Part shown: piece after piece, positions 1 through 8,039 of the stretch | Layout: each line of letters starts with the position of its first letter | Position numbering within the stretch: position 1 is the stretch's first letter | Source of the DNA: Acidimicrobiaceae bacterium | Lineage (GTDB): Bacteria; Actinomycetota; Acidimicrobiia; Acidimicrobiales; RAAP-2 | Length of the DNA: 64,000 bases | Direction of reading: 5' to 3' | NCBI GenBank assembly: GCA_003158855.1 | Contig: PMLJ01000043.1 | Location: forward strand, 140,338-204,337 | Notes under the pieces: generated by a model | Database searches by the model: none | What the model was told of the DNA's origin: nothing | What the model saw: the letters and a program-made list of their open reading frames with translations, nothing else | Made by a program: the position numbers and the translations under genes

Positions 1-264
1 TCCTTCGCGGCCCCTGGTCCGATTCACGTCGCTGGTTACGCCGTCGCCGGGAGGTCGGTGACGCTGAGCGTCGTCGGCGCTGGATTTTACGGCCGGCCGT
101 CCGTCGCCAGCCATCGCGGCACGACCGCACTGGTCACGCGCGATAGCGGCACGTTACTTTCCTTGAGGGTCACGGTGAAGCCCGGATCGCCAAATGGTGT
201 GTTCACGTTCACCATCACCTTGGCAAATGGCCAGTCGCGTCGGGTGAAGTACAACCAGAGGTAG
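1..264 (+). CDS. C-terminal fragment of a secreted/surface protein (truncated by window edge)
   Basis: The reading frame is open from the first base and stops at 262-264, so only the last 87 codons are present and the start lies outside the window. The fragment is rich in Ser, Thr, Gly, Val and beta-branched residues in short alternating stretches, which looks like a beta-sandwich of an extracellular protein. It ends in a basic tail (RRVKYNQR). I do not recognise a family. A GTG at 58 is in frame but is an unlikely start, because the frame is open upstream and no ribosome binding site precedes it. Function unknown. Confidence 0.45.
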   Translation, partial: SFAAPGPIHVAGYAVAGRSVTLSVVGAGFYGRPSVASHRGTTALVTRDSGTLLSLRVTVKPGSPNGVFTFTITLANGQSRRVKYNQR

Positions 265-594
265 CCCAGGTCCTCGAGGGGGTTGGCACATGTCCCCTTC
301 AGCTCGAAGCAACGTCGTGAGCTCGGGGGACTTGCCGGTCATCGCTGAGCGCGCCCTTGAGCCTGCGTCACTTCGGACTGGAAACCCGTGGGGACCTGGA
401 CTCCGGCACCGTGGTATTGCGGACCTGCGGCTTCATGTGGTGGCCGAAACGTCACAACCCCCTTCTCTTAGTGTTGGTCTTGGGGACGACTGACTTTCGC
501 ATCTCTGGAGGATTCGCAGTTCCACTCGTTGGTTCTCGAATCCCTTACGAGCGTCATTGCCTTGCCTGTGGTGTCACTGAGGAGGAGTCTTTTC
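265..594. other. Intergenic region, no gene seen
   Basis: About 330 bases between the truncated first gene and the epimerase. Short open frames here overlap each other on both strands and none resembles a protein family. The only recognisable signal is the ribosome binding site GGAGGAG at about 581-587, which serves the gene starting at 595. Confidence 0.4.
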
Positions 595-1812
595 ATGGAG
601 GTCTTGTTCATTGGCGGCACCGGAATCATCAGTAGCGCCTGCGTGGCCGCTGCCCTCGAAGCGGGTCACGAAGTCTCGACGCTCAACCGGGGTCTCTCGA
701 GACTGCCGAGCCAGGTGATGGCTGACCGTACGCTGATCGCCGATGCATCGGACGAGTTGCAAGTCCTAGAAGCACTGGGCAATCGGCATTTTGACGTCGT
801 CGTTCAATTCACCGCCTACGTTCCAGCTCAAGTCGAGCTGGATGTTCGTTTGTATTCAGGTGCGGGCCAGTACGTCTTCATCAGTTCGGCTTCGGCGTAT
901 GAGAAGCCACCGGCGCATTGGCTCATCACCGAGTCGACCCCTCTGAAGAACCCCTTCTGGCAGTATTCCCGGGACAAGATCGCCTGCGAGGAAGTCCTGG
1001 TTCGGGCCCATCAGAGGACCGGTTTTCCGGTGACGATTATCCGTCCTTCGCTGACCTACGGCCTTTCACAGATACCGGTCTGCATTGGAAGTTGGACCAA
1101 GCCCTTCACCATCATCGAGCGAATGCGCCGGGGCGCCAAGATACTGGTGCCGGGCGACGGAACCAGTATCTGGACCATCACGCACAACAGTGACTTCGCG
1201 AGAGGACTCATCCCGCTTCTTGGTAGGGCCGAGGCGATTGGGGAGGACTTCCACATCACGTCTGACGAAGCGTTGACCTGGAACCAGATCTATCTCCTGG
1301 TAGGCAAGGCCGCAGGCGTCGAGCCGGATCTGCTGCACGTTCCTTCCGATGGAGTTGTCGCTGCTGATCCCGAGCAGCTGGGCACCTTGTGGGGCGACAA
1401 GGCTCACTCGTCGGTGTTCGACAATTCGAAACTACGGAGGCTGGTGCCGGGGTTCAACGCCGTTGTGCCGTTTGCCGACGGTATTCGCCAGACCGTGGAC
1501 TGGTTCGACAGTGACCCCAGCCGGCAAGAAATTGATGAACCCGCAAATGCTGCGTGGGATCGGTTGGCTGCGATCTACGTTGAGGCTCTCGCCAAAGCTG
1601 CGGAGTGTATCGCCGCGGGAATCGCGCGGATCAAGGCCCTTCAGCGGTCCAATCCCTCATCTGGAAGATGCCGTTCGACCGTTGAACGGGCTCAAGGGTG
1701 GATGTTGAGGCGTTTGATGTTCACTCCGCCAGCTTGCATCTCCGCGATTGCCGCCGCGGTCGTTTCTGGCGCCACTCCTGCGCAGAACTCCAAGTCCAAG
1801 GTGGTGCTGTAG
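595..1812 (+). CDS. NAD-dependent epimerase/dehydratase-like protein
   Basis: Extended short-chain dehydrogenase (Rossmann) protein of 405 residues. The N-terminus MEVLFIGGTGIISSACV carries the GxxGxxS nucleotide-binding turn at about residues 7-13. SSASAYEK and YSRDK provide Ser and Tyr-x-x-x-Lys-like residues further on. The start at 595 is chosen because a strong GGAGGAG lies about 8 bases upstream and the fold begins immediately; an in-frame start at 529 would add an unrelated 22-residue leader. The last 40 or so residues are Arg/Ala rich, do not look like the family, and read antisense to the end of pncA, giving a 121-base tail-to-tail overlap. Substrate unknown; family members act on nucleotide sugars or serve as reductases. 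Confidence 0.8.
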   Translation: MEVLFIGGTGIISSACVAAALEAGHEVSTLNRGLSRLPSQVMADRTLIADASDELQVLEALGNRHFDVVVQFTAYVPAQVELDVRLYSGAGQYVFISSASAYEKPPAHWLITESTPLKNPFWQYSRDKIACEEVLVRAHQRTGFPVTIIRPSLTYGLSQIPVCIGSWTKPFTIIERMRRGAKILVPGDGTSIWTITHNSDFARGLIPLLGRAEAIGEDFHITSDEALTWNQIYLLVGKAAGVEPDLLHVPSDGVVAADPEQLGTLWGDKAHSSVFDNSKLRRLVPGFNAVVPFADGIRQTVDWFDSDPSRQEIDEPANAAWDRLAAIYVEALAKAAECIAAGIARIKALQRSNPSSGRCRSTVERAQGWMLRRLMFTPPACISAIAAAVVSGATPAQNSKSKVVL

Positions 1813-2261
1813 CCAAGGCGGACGGCGTCGAGCGCAGTGGCTTTCACGCAGTAATCCGTAGCGAGGCCGACGACTGTCACATCGGTGACGTCCATTGACT
1901 TCAGGTAGGCGTCGAGGGATTCGTGGTTGGGGTTGGTGCCCTCGAAGCCCGAGTAGGCAGCAGCGAGTGCACCCTTGTAGAAGACCTGGCCAACACCGGC
2001 TGCGGCACCGATTGCCGGATGAAACTGAGCTCCCCACGTGGAGGCAACGCAGTGGACTGGCCACACTTTGAAGTGATCGCCGGGATGGTCACCATGCCAG
2101 TCCTTGGTGGCGACGACGAAATCGGCATCACCCGGTGGGCTCTTGTGATCCAGGGCGGCGGCCAGCTTTGTTGCGATGCCTTCGCCACCCGGCACGTAGA
2201 GCGATCCGGACGGGTCGGCGAAGTCGTTCTGCACATCGACCACGATGAGAGCAGTCTTCAC
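1692..2261 (-). CDS. pncA: Nicotinamidase (pyrazinamidase family)
   Basis: Isochorismatase-fold amidase converting nicotinamide to nicotinate in cytosolic NAD salvage. The protein is 189 residues, the usual length. Visible motifs: VVDVQNDF with catalytic Asp9, the metal-binding KDWHGDHPGDHF segment (Asp54, His56 and following His), Lys96 in FYKG, and the nucleophile Cys138 in ATDYC. The start at 2261 begins directly with the conserved MKTALIVVDVQ. It lies 250 bases downstream of pncB on the same strand, so nicotinate made here would be the substrate of PncB. Its 3' end is overlapped by the converging epimerase gene. Confidence 0.95.
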   Translation of the reverse strand: MKTALIVVDVQNDFADPSGSLYVPGGEGIATKLAAALDHKSPPGDADFVVATKDWHGDHPGDHFKVWPVHCVASTWGAQFHPAIGAAAGVGQVFYKGALAAAYSGFEGTNPNHESLDAYLKSMDVTDVTVVGLATDYCVKATALDAVRLGYSTTLDLEFCAGVAPETTAAAIAEMQAGGVNIKRLNIHP

Positions 2262-2511
2262 TGCTTACGATCTCGTGCGGTAGAAGTCTTTGCGCAGCAC
2301 GCTCGCCGTGGCGACATTTTGCGCGCTTCAGAGACCCTGGCCGTCATCAGATGAACTGTGCTCTCTCCCCTCGGAGACTGTCCGAAACGAAAGCGAGCAA
2401 GGGCAACGAGATCCGCCGAGGTTCGCCTCAACTCAAAGACGGCGTGCGAATGCGCACGCTCGCGTCGGGGCGCCGGAAACTGACTATCGCCGACGACGTT
2501 CTCGACCATCG

Positions 2512-3855
2512 CTATGGTGGCCCAACTCCGAGGCCCGCCCGTTGGCGGGCTGTGGCTCGGACCTGCTCGGTGAGCCGCGATAGCCCCGCCGTGATTTCGC
2601 AGACCGGCGCGACCGGATGGGTGAGCTCGCGCGCGGCGTCCGCCAGCTCGCGCAGGTCGGCCTCGAAGCGTTCGCGCGCGGCGGATAGCGAGTCCGGACT
2701 CCCGAGCCGCCGACCGGACCGCATCATCTCCTCGAGCAGACCGACCGTGCCGGCCGGGGCCGCCTCGTCCCGACAGCCGATCGCATCTCGGAGTTCAGCA
2801 CCGCGGAAGACCTGCTTCGGGCCGGGAAGGGTGGCCTTTGCCTCCGAGAGCTTGGCTACCGGGCGACCGTTGTAGGCGACGAGCTTGTAGGCCGAGTCGA
2901 GGTACGGGGCATCCGCCGAGACGCCGAGACGGGTCCCGAGGCCCGCCGCGTTGATCGGGGCGCCAGCGGCGACGAAACGCGCGAGGTCGTACTCGTCGAG
3001 TCCCCCAGAGACGAAGATGCGGACGTCGAATAGGCCCGCTGCGTCGAGGAGGCTTCGCGCAGCGACGGCGAGTTGCGCGAGGTCACCGCTGTCGAGACGG
3101 ATGCCGGAGCGCTGCGCAAGGCCGCGGCTTTCGATGACCTCGATCGCGCGGGCGACGCCGGCGAGGGTGTCGTAAGTGTCGACCAGGAATGTCGTCTGCT
3201 CGGGAAAGTCGCTCGCGAAGGTCGAGAAGGCGTCGACTTCATGCTCGAAGGCCTCGATGTAGGAGTGCGCCATGGTCCCGGTTGCGGTGAGTCCGTAGCG
3301 TCGAGCGGCCTCGACGTTGCTCGTCGCCGAGAACCCCACCATCGCCGTAAGGCGTGCCACGGCGATTCCCGCCTCGACGCCCTGGGTCCGGCGGAACCCG
3401 AACTCGACGAGGTCGATCTTGCCCGCTGCGGCCAGGCGGCAGCGGGCTGCCTTCGTGGCGAGCATCGTCTCCAGGCTGACCTTGTTGAGCAGGTAGGTCT
3501 CGACGAGCTGCGCCTCGGCGATGGGGGCGGTGACCTCGAGGATCGGCTCGTTGGCGAAAACGATCCGACCCTCGGGAACGGCAACGACGTCCCCGGTGAA
3601 GCGGAGCTCGGAGAACGACGCGAGTGTTGCGTCATCGAAGCCGAGAGAAGCGAGGAACGTGAGGTCTTCGTCCTCGAAACTGAACTGCTCCAGCCACTCA
3701 CAACAACTCTCCACTCCTGCGGCGACGAGAAAGCCACGACTCGGCGGCAGGTTGCGGACAAAGAGGCTGAACGTGGCGGGCGCATCCATGCCGTGGCGCA
3801 GGTAACTCGCCGCCATCCTGAGCTCGTAGAGGTCGGTCAGCAGCGCCCCGGGCAT
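2512..3855 (-). CDS. pncB: Nicotinate phosphoribosyltransferase
   Basis: Forms nicotinate mononucleotide from nicotinate and PRPP, with ATP hydrolysis. 447 residues, typical for the family. The start at 3855 has GGGAGGTG upstream and opens with LLTDLYELRMAASYL, the family's N-terminal signature. A conserved His in GTMAHS (the phosphorylated His in the family) and IRLDSGDL of the PRPP/NMN pocket are visible. It precedes pncA on the same strand, separated by 250 bases, forming a two-gene salvage unit. No regulatory site was recognised in the upstream 320 bases. Confidence 0.95.
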   Translation of the reverse strand: MPGALLTDLYELRMAASYLRHGMDAPATFSLFVRNLPPSRGFLVAAGVESCCEWLEQFSFEDEDLTFLASLGFDDATLASFSELRFTGDVVAVPEGRIVFANEPILEVTAPIAEAQLVETYLLNKVSLETMLATKAARCRLAAAGKIDLVEFGFRRTQGVEAGIAVARLTAMVGFSATSNVEAARRYGLTATGTMAHSYIEAFEHEVDAFSTFASDFPEQTTFLVDTYDTLAGVARAIEVIESRGLAQRSGIRLDSGDLAQLAVAARSLLDAAGLFDVRIFVSGGLDEYDLARFVAAGAPINAAGLGTRLGVSADAPYLDSAYKLVAYNGRPVAKLSEAKATLPGPKQVFRGAELRDAIGCRDEAAPAGTVGLLEEMMRSGRRLGSPDSLSAARERFEADLRELADAARELTHPVAPVCEITAGLSRLTEQVRATARQRAGLGVGPP

Positions 3856-4224
3856 TGCCGAACACCTCCCGCTCGCTTGGCGTAGCGTGCGCCGCGATCT
3901 TTACCCGTCACGGAGCCATTCTGTCATCCCATGAGTTGGCCAGTTGGGCTGAAGGTTACGGGCTGATCAGCGACGTGACGTGAAGTCTTGGACCCGAGGG
4001 TCTGCGACGGTGATGTTCACGGCGACGGAAGTCCCTGGGTGGAATCACTCGACAGAATCATTGGTCGCGGCGTTGCTACGGTGGGTACTGACTGTCGTCT
4101 GCTGATGGCAATTGCGGAAAATCGAACGTGAAGATCCGGGTTATGGCCGACAGTTCCCCTGGGGTCAGAGAATCCGGAGATGACCCAGGAGAACCATGGA
4201 TCACCGGCTGGGCGTGATTGGCAC
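3856..4224. other. Divergent intergenic region pncB/sixA, nothing recognised
   Basis: About 370 bases between divergent starts. No gene-like frame other than the possible 15-codon upstream extension of the phosphatase (ATG at 4180). No convincing palindrome or paired promoter hexamers were found by eye. Confidence 0.3.
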
Positions 4225-4755
4225 ATGACGAGATCTCTCTACGTCTTGCGACATGGAAAGTCGAGTTGGGCTGATTCCAGTTTGCCCGACTTCGAACGGC
4301 CACTCGCCCCTCGTGGGGAGAAGGCCGCTCGGAGGATGGCCAAGCGGCTGGCGCAGTCGTCGCCACCACCGAAACTCGTCCTTTGCTCGACCGCGACTCG
4401 TGCCGTCCAGACGTATCAGCCGATGGCCAAGCTGCTCCCTAAATCGGTCGAGGTGCATCTGGAAGACGGGCTCTACGGCGCGAGTGGTGCGACGTTGCTA
4501 ATGCGGCTACGCGCGCTGCCCGACGAAATAAAGTCGGTGCTGCTCATCGGCCACAATCCCGGCGTCCAGGATCTGTTGATCGAACTTGCCAGCGGACGGG
4601 ATCCGGCTCGAATGGAGGAAGTCCGTGCCAGCTTTCCCACCTGCGCGTTGGCGACGATACGTGTGAGGGGTAGTTGGTCCGAGCTCGGCCCGAGCACAGC
4701 TTCGGTGGAGGAGATTGCAATGCCGAGGGCTCTTGCCGACGAGCTCGAAGGCTGA
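4225..4755 (+). CDS. sixA: SixA-like phosphohistidine phosphatase
   Basis: Histidine phosphatase superfamily, small SixA branch, 176 residues. The RHG signature (LRHGKSSW, His10) lies at the very N-terminus, followed by ATRAVQTYQPMA and LLIGHNPGVQDLL, which carries the second catalytic His. SixA removes phosphate from phosphohistidine of signalling domains in E. coli; the partner here is unknown. The start at 4225 is chosen because family members begin one or two residues before the LYVLRHG strand. An ATG at 4180 is in frame and would add 15 residues, with GGAG directly adjacent and too close. Monocistronic. Confidence 0.88.
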   Translation: MTRSLYVLRHGKSSWADSSLPDFERPLAPRGEKAARRMAKRLAQSSPPPKLVLCSTATRAVQTYQPMAKLLPKSVEVHLEDGLYGASGATLLMRLRALPDEIKSVLLIGHNPGVQDLLIELASGRDPARMEEVRASFPTCALATIRVRGSWSELGPSTASVEEIAMPRALADELEG

Positions 4756-5148
4756 AAGATGGGTCCCGATCCCGGCACCTTGGGACCACCACGCGGGCCA
4801 ATCGGAGAGCAGGGGGGTCAAGCGGCTCGAAGAGATGGGGAGACCGATTCGTCCTCCAGGGCCCGGAGCAGCGAATTGAAGTTGAGCCCGTGGGCGCTTG
4901 GGTCCCCCTTGCACTGCTTCCGGATTCACCTTGGGGGCGATATTCAACAAGACCAGACCGCTCGAGACGTTACGATCACCCGTGCCTTCAGCAACTTGAT
5001 CGCCGCTCGACAGGCCGTCCCATGTGAGCCGACAGAACCGAACCGTCCCTAAGCGAGATCTAGAGTTGGCGACGTGGCACGGAGAACTTGCCAACCAAGT
5101 TCTTCGATGCGGGTCAGGAAGTGATCAAGCGACCGCGACCACCGGTTG
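4756..5148. other. Intergenic region with a short inverted repeat, no gene seen
   Basis: About 390 bases downstream of sixA and downstream of the converging XRE gene. GGTCCC at 4762-4767 and GGGACC at 4782-4787 form an inverted repeat enclosing one copy of a dispersed repeat. Short overlapping frames do not resemble proteins. Confidence 0.35.
4768..4785 (+). repeat. Dispersed repeat, copy 1
   Basis: GATCCCGGCACCTTGGGA. The same core recurs at 61459 and 63797 in the same orientation, always in gene-free sequence. Here the repeat sits inside a GGTCCC/GGGACC inverted repeat. Origin unknown; it could be the end of a small mobile element. Confidence 0.5.
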
Positions 5149-5976
5149 TCACTGCTGGTCGCCTAGCAATTCAATGTTCATCCAGATCGCTTCGACAGGA
5201 ATGTCGCCAACGTTGGCCAAACGGTGGGGACGACTCGAGTCAAACGAGATGGAGTCTCCCGCGGTAAGACGGTTGGTTTCGAAACCCACCGTAATCTCAA
5301 GGGTCCCACTGAGGATGAATCCGTACTCGGTGCCGACGTGTCGGATCAGGCGTCCTTCCATCGTCGAGCTGCCCCCGACGTCGTATCGGACGAACATGAA
5401 GTCGGTCTTGTCGCTTCGCGTCGCCGTCAGCGACTCCCACGTGACGCCCGAGTCGAGCACGAGGATCTTACGATCGCGCGGGTGCACGACCGAAGAGGAC
5501 GACCTCGACCCCGGTCCGTCGTGGAGAGGGGGTGACATCGCCGGGAGGCTGCCGAAGCTCGACTCCGTGCGCCATGCATTGTTGGCCGCATCGGTCGCGC
5601 CACCAAGATGCTCAGGGAAGTTGCTAGTGCCGGAATTCGCGGAGGCGGCCTCGTTTTCGAAGAGTTCGTCGGTCGTGATGTCGAGCGCCGAACAGATTGC
5701 GAAGAGGGTGGCGACCGAAGGCTGCGCCTTGCCGGTCTCGAGTTGTGAGATGAAAGAAGCCGAGACGTCCAAGTCCCTGGCAAACTGTCGCAACGAAATA
5801 CCACGAGCCAGTCGTTGGGCACGTAGACGTGCGCCCATCAGCCCCGGCGTCATCCCGTCGCCGTTTGTGTTCGCAGGGCTGGTCATTGGCAATACCTTTT
5901 CCTCGCGAGCGGGTGTGCCGGAATCCTTCGGGGCCGTGGTTCGTCGGTTGGTCGCTGAGCCCTTTGGAACCGGCAT
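5149..5976 (-). CDS. XRE-family regulator with C-terminal cupin domain
   Basis: 275 residues. After about 45 disordered residues there is a Cro/C1-type helix-turn-helix (GARLRAQRLARGISLRQFAR, then SASFISQLETGKAQPS) at about 49-105, a linker, and a cupin sensor domain near the C-terminus (LSGTLEITVGFE, LTAGDSISFDSSRPH). This SutR/PuuR-like architecture normally represses catabolic genes and responds to a small ligand in the cupin. The start at ATG 5976 is preferred because GAGAGG lies 5 bases upstream; GTG 5982 is also in frame. It is the distal gene of a minus-strand group with the bicupin and SDR, and probably controls the adjacent divergent catabolic genes. Confidence 0.88.
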   Translation of the reverse strand: MPVPKGSATNRRTTAPKDSGTPAREEKVLPMTSPANTNGDGMTPGLMGARLRAQRLARGISLRQFARDLDVSASFISQLETGKAQPSVATLFAICSALDITTDELFENEAASANSGTSNFPEHLGGATDAANNAWRTESSFGSLPAMSPPLHDGPGSRSSSSVVHPRDRKILVLDSGVTWESLTATRSDKTDFMFVRYDVGGSSTMEGRLIRHVGTEYGFILSGTLEITVGFETNRLTAGDSISFDSSRPHRLANVGDIPVEAIWMNIELLGDQQ

Positions 5977-6078
5977 CGTCACCTCTCACCAAACCTCGTT
6001 GAGTGCAACGGCTTTCATGATCTGAGCCCGTTGCACCACACTGAACTGCATGAATACCAAATTCTAGTGAACCGAAAT

Positions 6079-6984
6079 CTATTCCCGATGTTCCAGCTTG
6101 GCGGCGAGGTGCTCCCACTCGCGGCTGAACCGATACGAGTGGCGGGCCGGAGGTTGCGGAGCCTGCACTTCAATCCAGCGAACGAGTCCCGACCCGCGAT
6201 TCTCGAAGCCGTGATCGGCGCCCACGCCCGCCCAGAGGACGTCACCTGGGTGGAACACCATCAACTCGCCGTCGACCAGCGCGTGCACTTCGCCTTCCAC
6301 GAAGACGTAGGCCTCTTCGAAAGGGTGGTCGTGCGGATGGGCGATGGCGGTCGGCTGGTAGTCGACGACGAACATCGTGTGAAGTTGCGCACCCAGCTGC
6401 TGGTCGATGAGCATCTTCACGCCGATGCCGCTGTACGCGAGCAGGGCCGTTGCCATGCTGGGAGAGACCGTCGGAGCGTTGACGTTCGATCCCCCCGCCA
6501 GTTTGTGCAGGTCCATGGAGTCTGGGTCGAAGCGGACGGCATTGCGGTTGCGGGGGTCGCGCATGTCGGGCAGTGTGGGCTCCGATTCGACCAATGGCTC
6601 GCCCGTGAAGAAGGTGTCCTGGCGTCGTCCGTCATCGAGCTCCGCCGGTGACGCGATCTGCAGCCACTTGGCGGGTCCCTCAACCGATCGCAGCGAATAG
6701 GCGGTACCGATCGGCACGGTGATGCAGTGGTTCGCCTCGAGAAGCGTTGATTCGCCGAGCGTCGTGACGGCGAGGCTGCCGGAGAAGACGTAGATGCTGA
6801 ACTCGAAGGAGTGAAGGGCCGTTTCGACACGACCTTCTGGCGCCAGATGCCCGATGGTCAGCGTCATGTGGGGCGAACCTGTCGCACGGGTCACGAGGAC
6901 CTGTTGGCGGAATCCGGACGAATGCCCCTCGTAGGGTGCGGGGGTGGTCGCCTTGCTGTCGTCAATCTTTGTCGCGTAGTACAT
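6079..6984 (-). CDS. Bicupin protein, (S)-ureidoglycine aminohydrolase-like
   Basis: 301 residues with two cupin barrels. The first (about 30-120) has weak metal ligands. The second (about 200-290) has the pattern HPHDHPFEEAYVFVEGEVHA followed by ADHGF, giving His/His/Glu/His ligands. The overall length and two-barrel layout resemble (S)-ureidoglycine aminohydrolase, a manganese enzyme of allantoin breakdown, but no other allantoin gene is nearby, so the reaction is open. The start at 6984 has GGAGAGAG upstream. It lies 38 bases after the SDR and 102 bases before the XRE regulator on the same strand. Confidence 0.75.
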   Translation of the reverse strand: MYYATKIDDSKATTPAPYEGHSSGFRQQVLVTRATGSPHMTLTIGHLAPEGRVETALHSFEFSIYVFSGSLAVTTLGESTLLEANHCITVPIGTAYSLRSVEGPAKWLQIASPAELDDGRRQDTFFTGEPLVESEPTLPDMRDPRNRNAVRFDPDSMDLHKLAGGSNVNAPTVSPSMATALLAYSGIGVKMLIDQQLGAQLHTMFVVDYQPTAIAHPHDHPFEEAYVFVEGEVHALVDGELMVFHPGDVLWAGVGADHGFENRGSGLVRWIEVQAPQPPARHSYRFSREWEHLAAKLEHRE

Positions 6985-7022
6985 ACTCTCTCCAGTCCAC
7001 TAATTCGTAATCGGTCGACCGC

Positions 7023-7736
7023 CTACTTGAGGAGCCAACCACCATCCATCGCAAGGTTCACGCCGTTCACACCTGAATTATCGAGCAAGAACTCGACCGA
7101 GTGAACGATCTCCTGCATCGTCACGAGTCGGCCGAGCGGCGTGCGCGAGATGATGTGACTGTTGTCCTTGTTCTCCCAGAACGGGCTGTCGCCGATGATG
7201 CCGGGGTGGACAGCGTTGATGCGCACTGGTGCGAGTTCGGCTGCCAGGCTGTTGACGATGCCGACGACTCCTCCGTTCACGGTCGACACGGTCGTCGATC
7301 CGGGATAGGGACGCTGCAAGGCCAAGCCGCCAAACAGGACAATGGAGGCGTCAGGGGTGAAGCGATCGCGTAGGACATGGATAGCCTCCGTGTAGCCGAC
7401 GAGCTTGAGCGTGACGAGGCGGATTGCCCGGGCGACGTTGTAGTCGGCGATCGTGTTGGAGTCACGCTCGATCGCCGGGATTACCAGGTAGTCGACGGAA
7501 CCAATGCCGGCGAGCGAGTCGGCGATGGACTCGGGCTGGGAGAGGTCGACGGCGATGCCGATCGTGCCGAGTCCGATCTCCGCTGCCGCCTTGTGCGCCG
7601 TTTCCGTCGTTCGGCCCGATAGGTGAACAGTCGTGCCCTTGGCCGCCAGCGATTTGACGATCTCCCTGCCGATACCCGACGTGCCACCCAGGACGACGGC
7701 GGTGCGTGCGGCACCTCCTGCTGATTGTGTTGTCAT
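7023..7736 (-). CDS. Short-chain dehydrogenase/reductase
   Basis: Classical-size SDR of 237 residues. It shows the cofactor turn VVLGGTSGIGREI, a LSGRT cofactor-selectivity stretch compatible with NADP, and a C-terminal NSLAAELAPVRINAVHPG and GVNGVNLAMDGGW. The usual YxxxK is not clear: the expected region reads PYPGSTTVSTVNGGVVG, so the catalytic Tyr-Lys pair may be replaced. The start at 7736 is supported by AAGGGGGG upstream. It is the first gene of the minus-strand trio facing the amidohydrolase gene and probably shares its control region. Confidence 0.82.
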   Translation of the reverse strand: MTTQSAGGAARTAVVLGGTSGIGREIVKSLAAKGTTVHLSGRTTETAHKAAAEIGLGTIGIAVDLSQPESIADSLAGIGSVDYLVIPAIERDSNTIADYNVARAIRLVTLKLVGYTEAIHVLRDRFTPDASIVLFGGLALQRPYPGSTTVSTVNGGVVGIVNSLAAELAPVRINAVHPGIIGDSPFWENKDNSHIISRTPLGRLVTMQEIVHSVEFLLDNSGVNGVNLAMDGGWLLK

Positions 7737-7970
7737 CGTTCCCCCCTTGTTGTTCAGTAGCAATAAACATATCCGAAGTTCCTGCCGAGTGAGAAGTTTG
7801 TTCAGCATCTGCAACGAGCGCCCCGTTGGCGCCGAGGATCAATGACACCATTTGATCATCCGAATCAAACTGGCCATCTTTCAACGACCTTTGACACAAT
7901 ATCGGTGGCGTGACGCCCCAGGCAAGGGCGAGGATGGCCTCACTCGTCGAGACCTGAGGGCATGTGAAGT

Positions 7971-7986
7971 AGTTCTTGACAGAACT
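7971..7986. promoter_or_regulatory. Palindromic operator candidate over the -35 box
   Basis: AGTTCT, spacer TGAC, AGAACT: a perfect 6-bp inverted repeat with a 4-base spacer. It overlaps the -35 box of the promoter at 7976-8003, the position expected for a repressor. The XRE-cupin regulator of the same locus is the natural candidate binder; this is inference. Confidence 0.5.
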
Positions 7987-8003
7987 GAACACGGTGATAC
8001 ACT
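7976..8003 (+). promoter_or_regulatory. Promoter of the amidohydrolase gene
   Basis: TTGACA at 7976-7981, 16-base spacer, TACACT at 7998-8003. This is a good housekeeping-sigma match, 37 bases before the start codon at 8040. Confidence 0.6.
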
Positions 8004-8039
8004 CCCTGGGAATCTGAACCATTTCACCAAGGGGGGGGA

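Larger units (their letters stand above)
7737..8039. promoter_or_regulatory. Divergent control region SDR/amidohydrolase
   Basis: 303 bases between divergent genes. It contains a promoter for the amidohydrolase at 7976-8003, an overlapping palindrome at 7971-7986, and a long G-run ribosome binding site just before 8040. No minus-strand promoter could be assigned with confidence. Confidence 0.5.

Noticed and set aside
6079..6984. Firm call as (S)-ureidoglycine aminohydrolase
   Set aside because: Layout fits, but no allantoinase, allantoicase or ureidoglycolate gene is linked, so only similarity is claimed.
7462..8022. Minus-strand frame overlapping the SDR start and the divergent control region
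   Set aside because: It overlaps the SDR in another frame, has no family features and would cover the promoter of the amidohydrolase.
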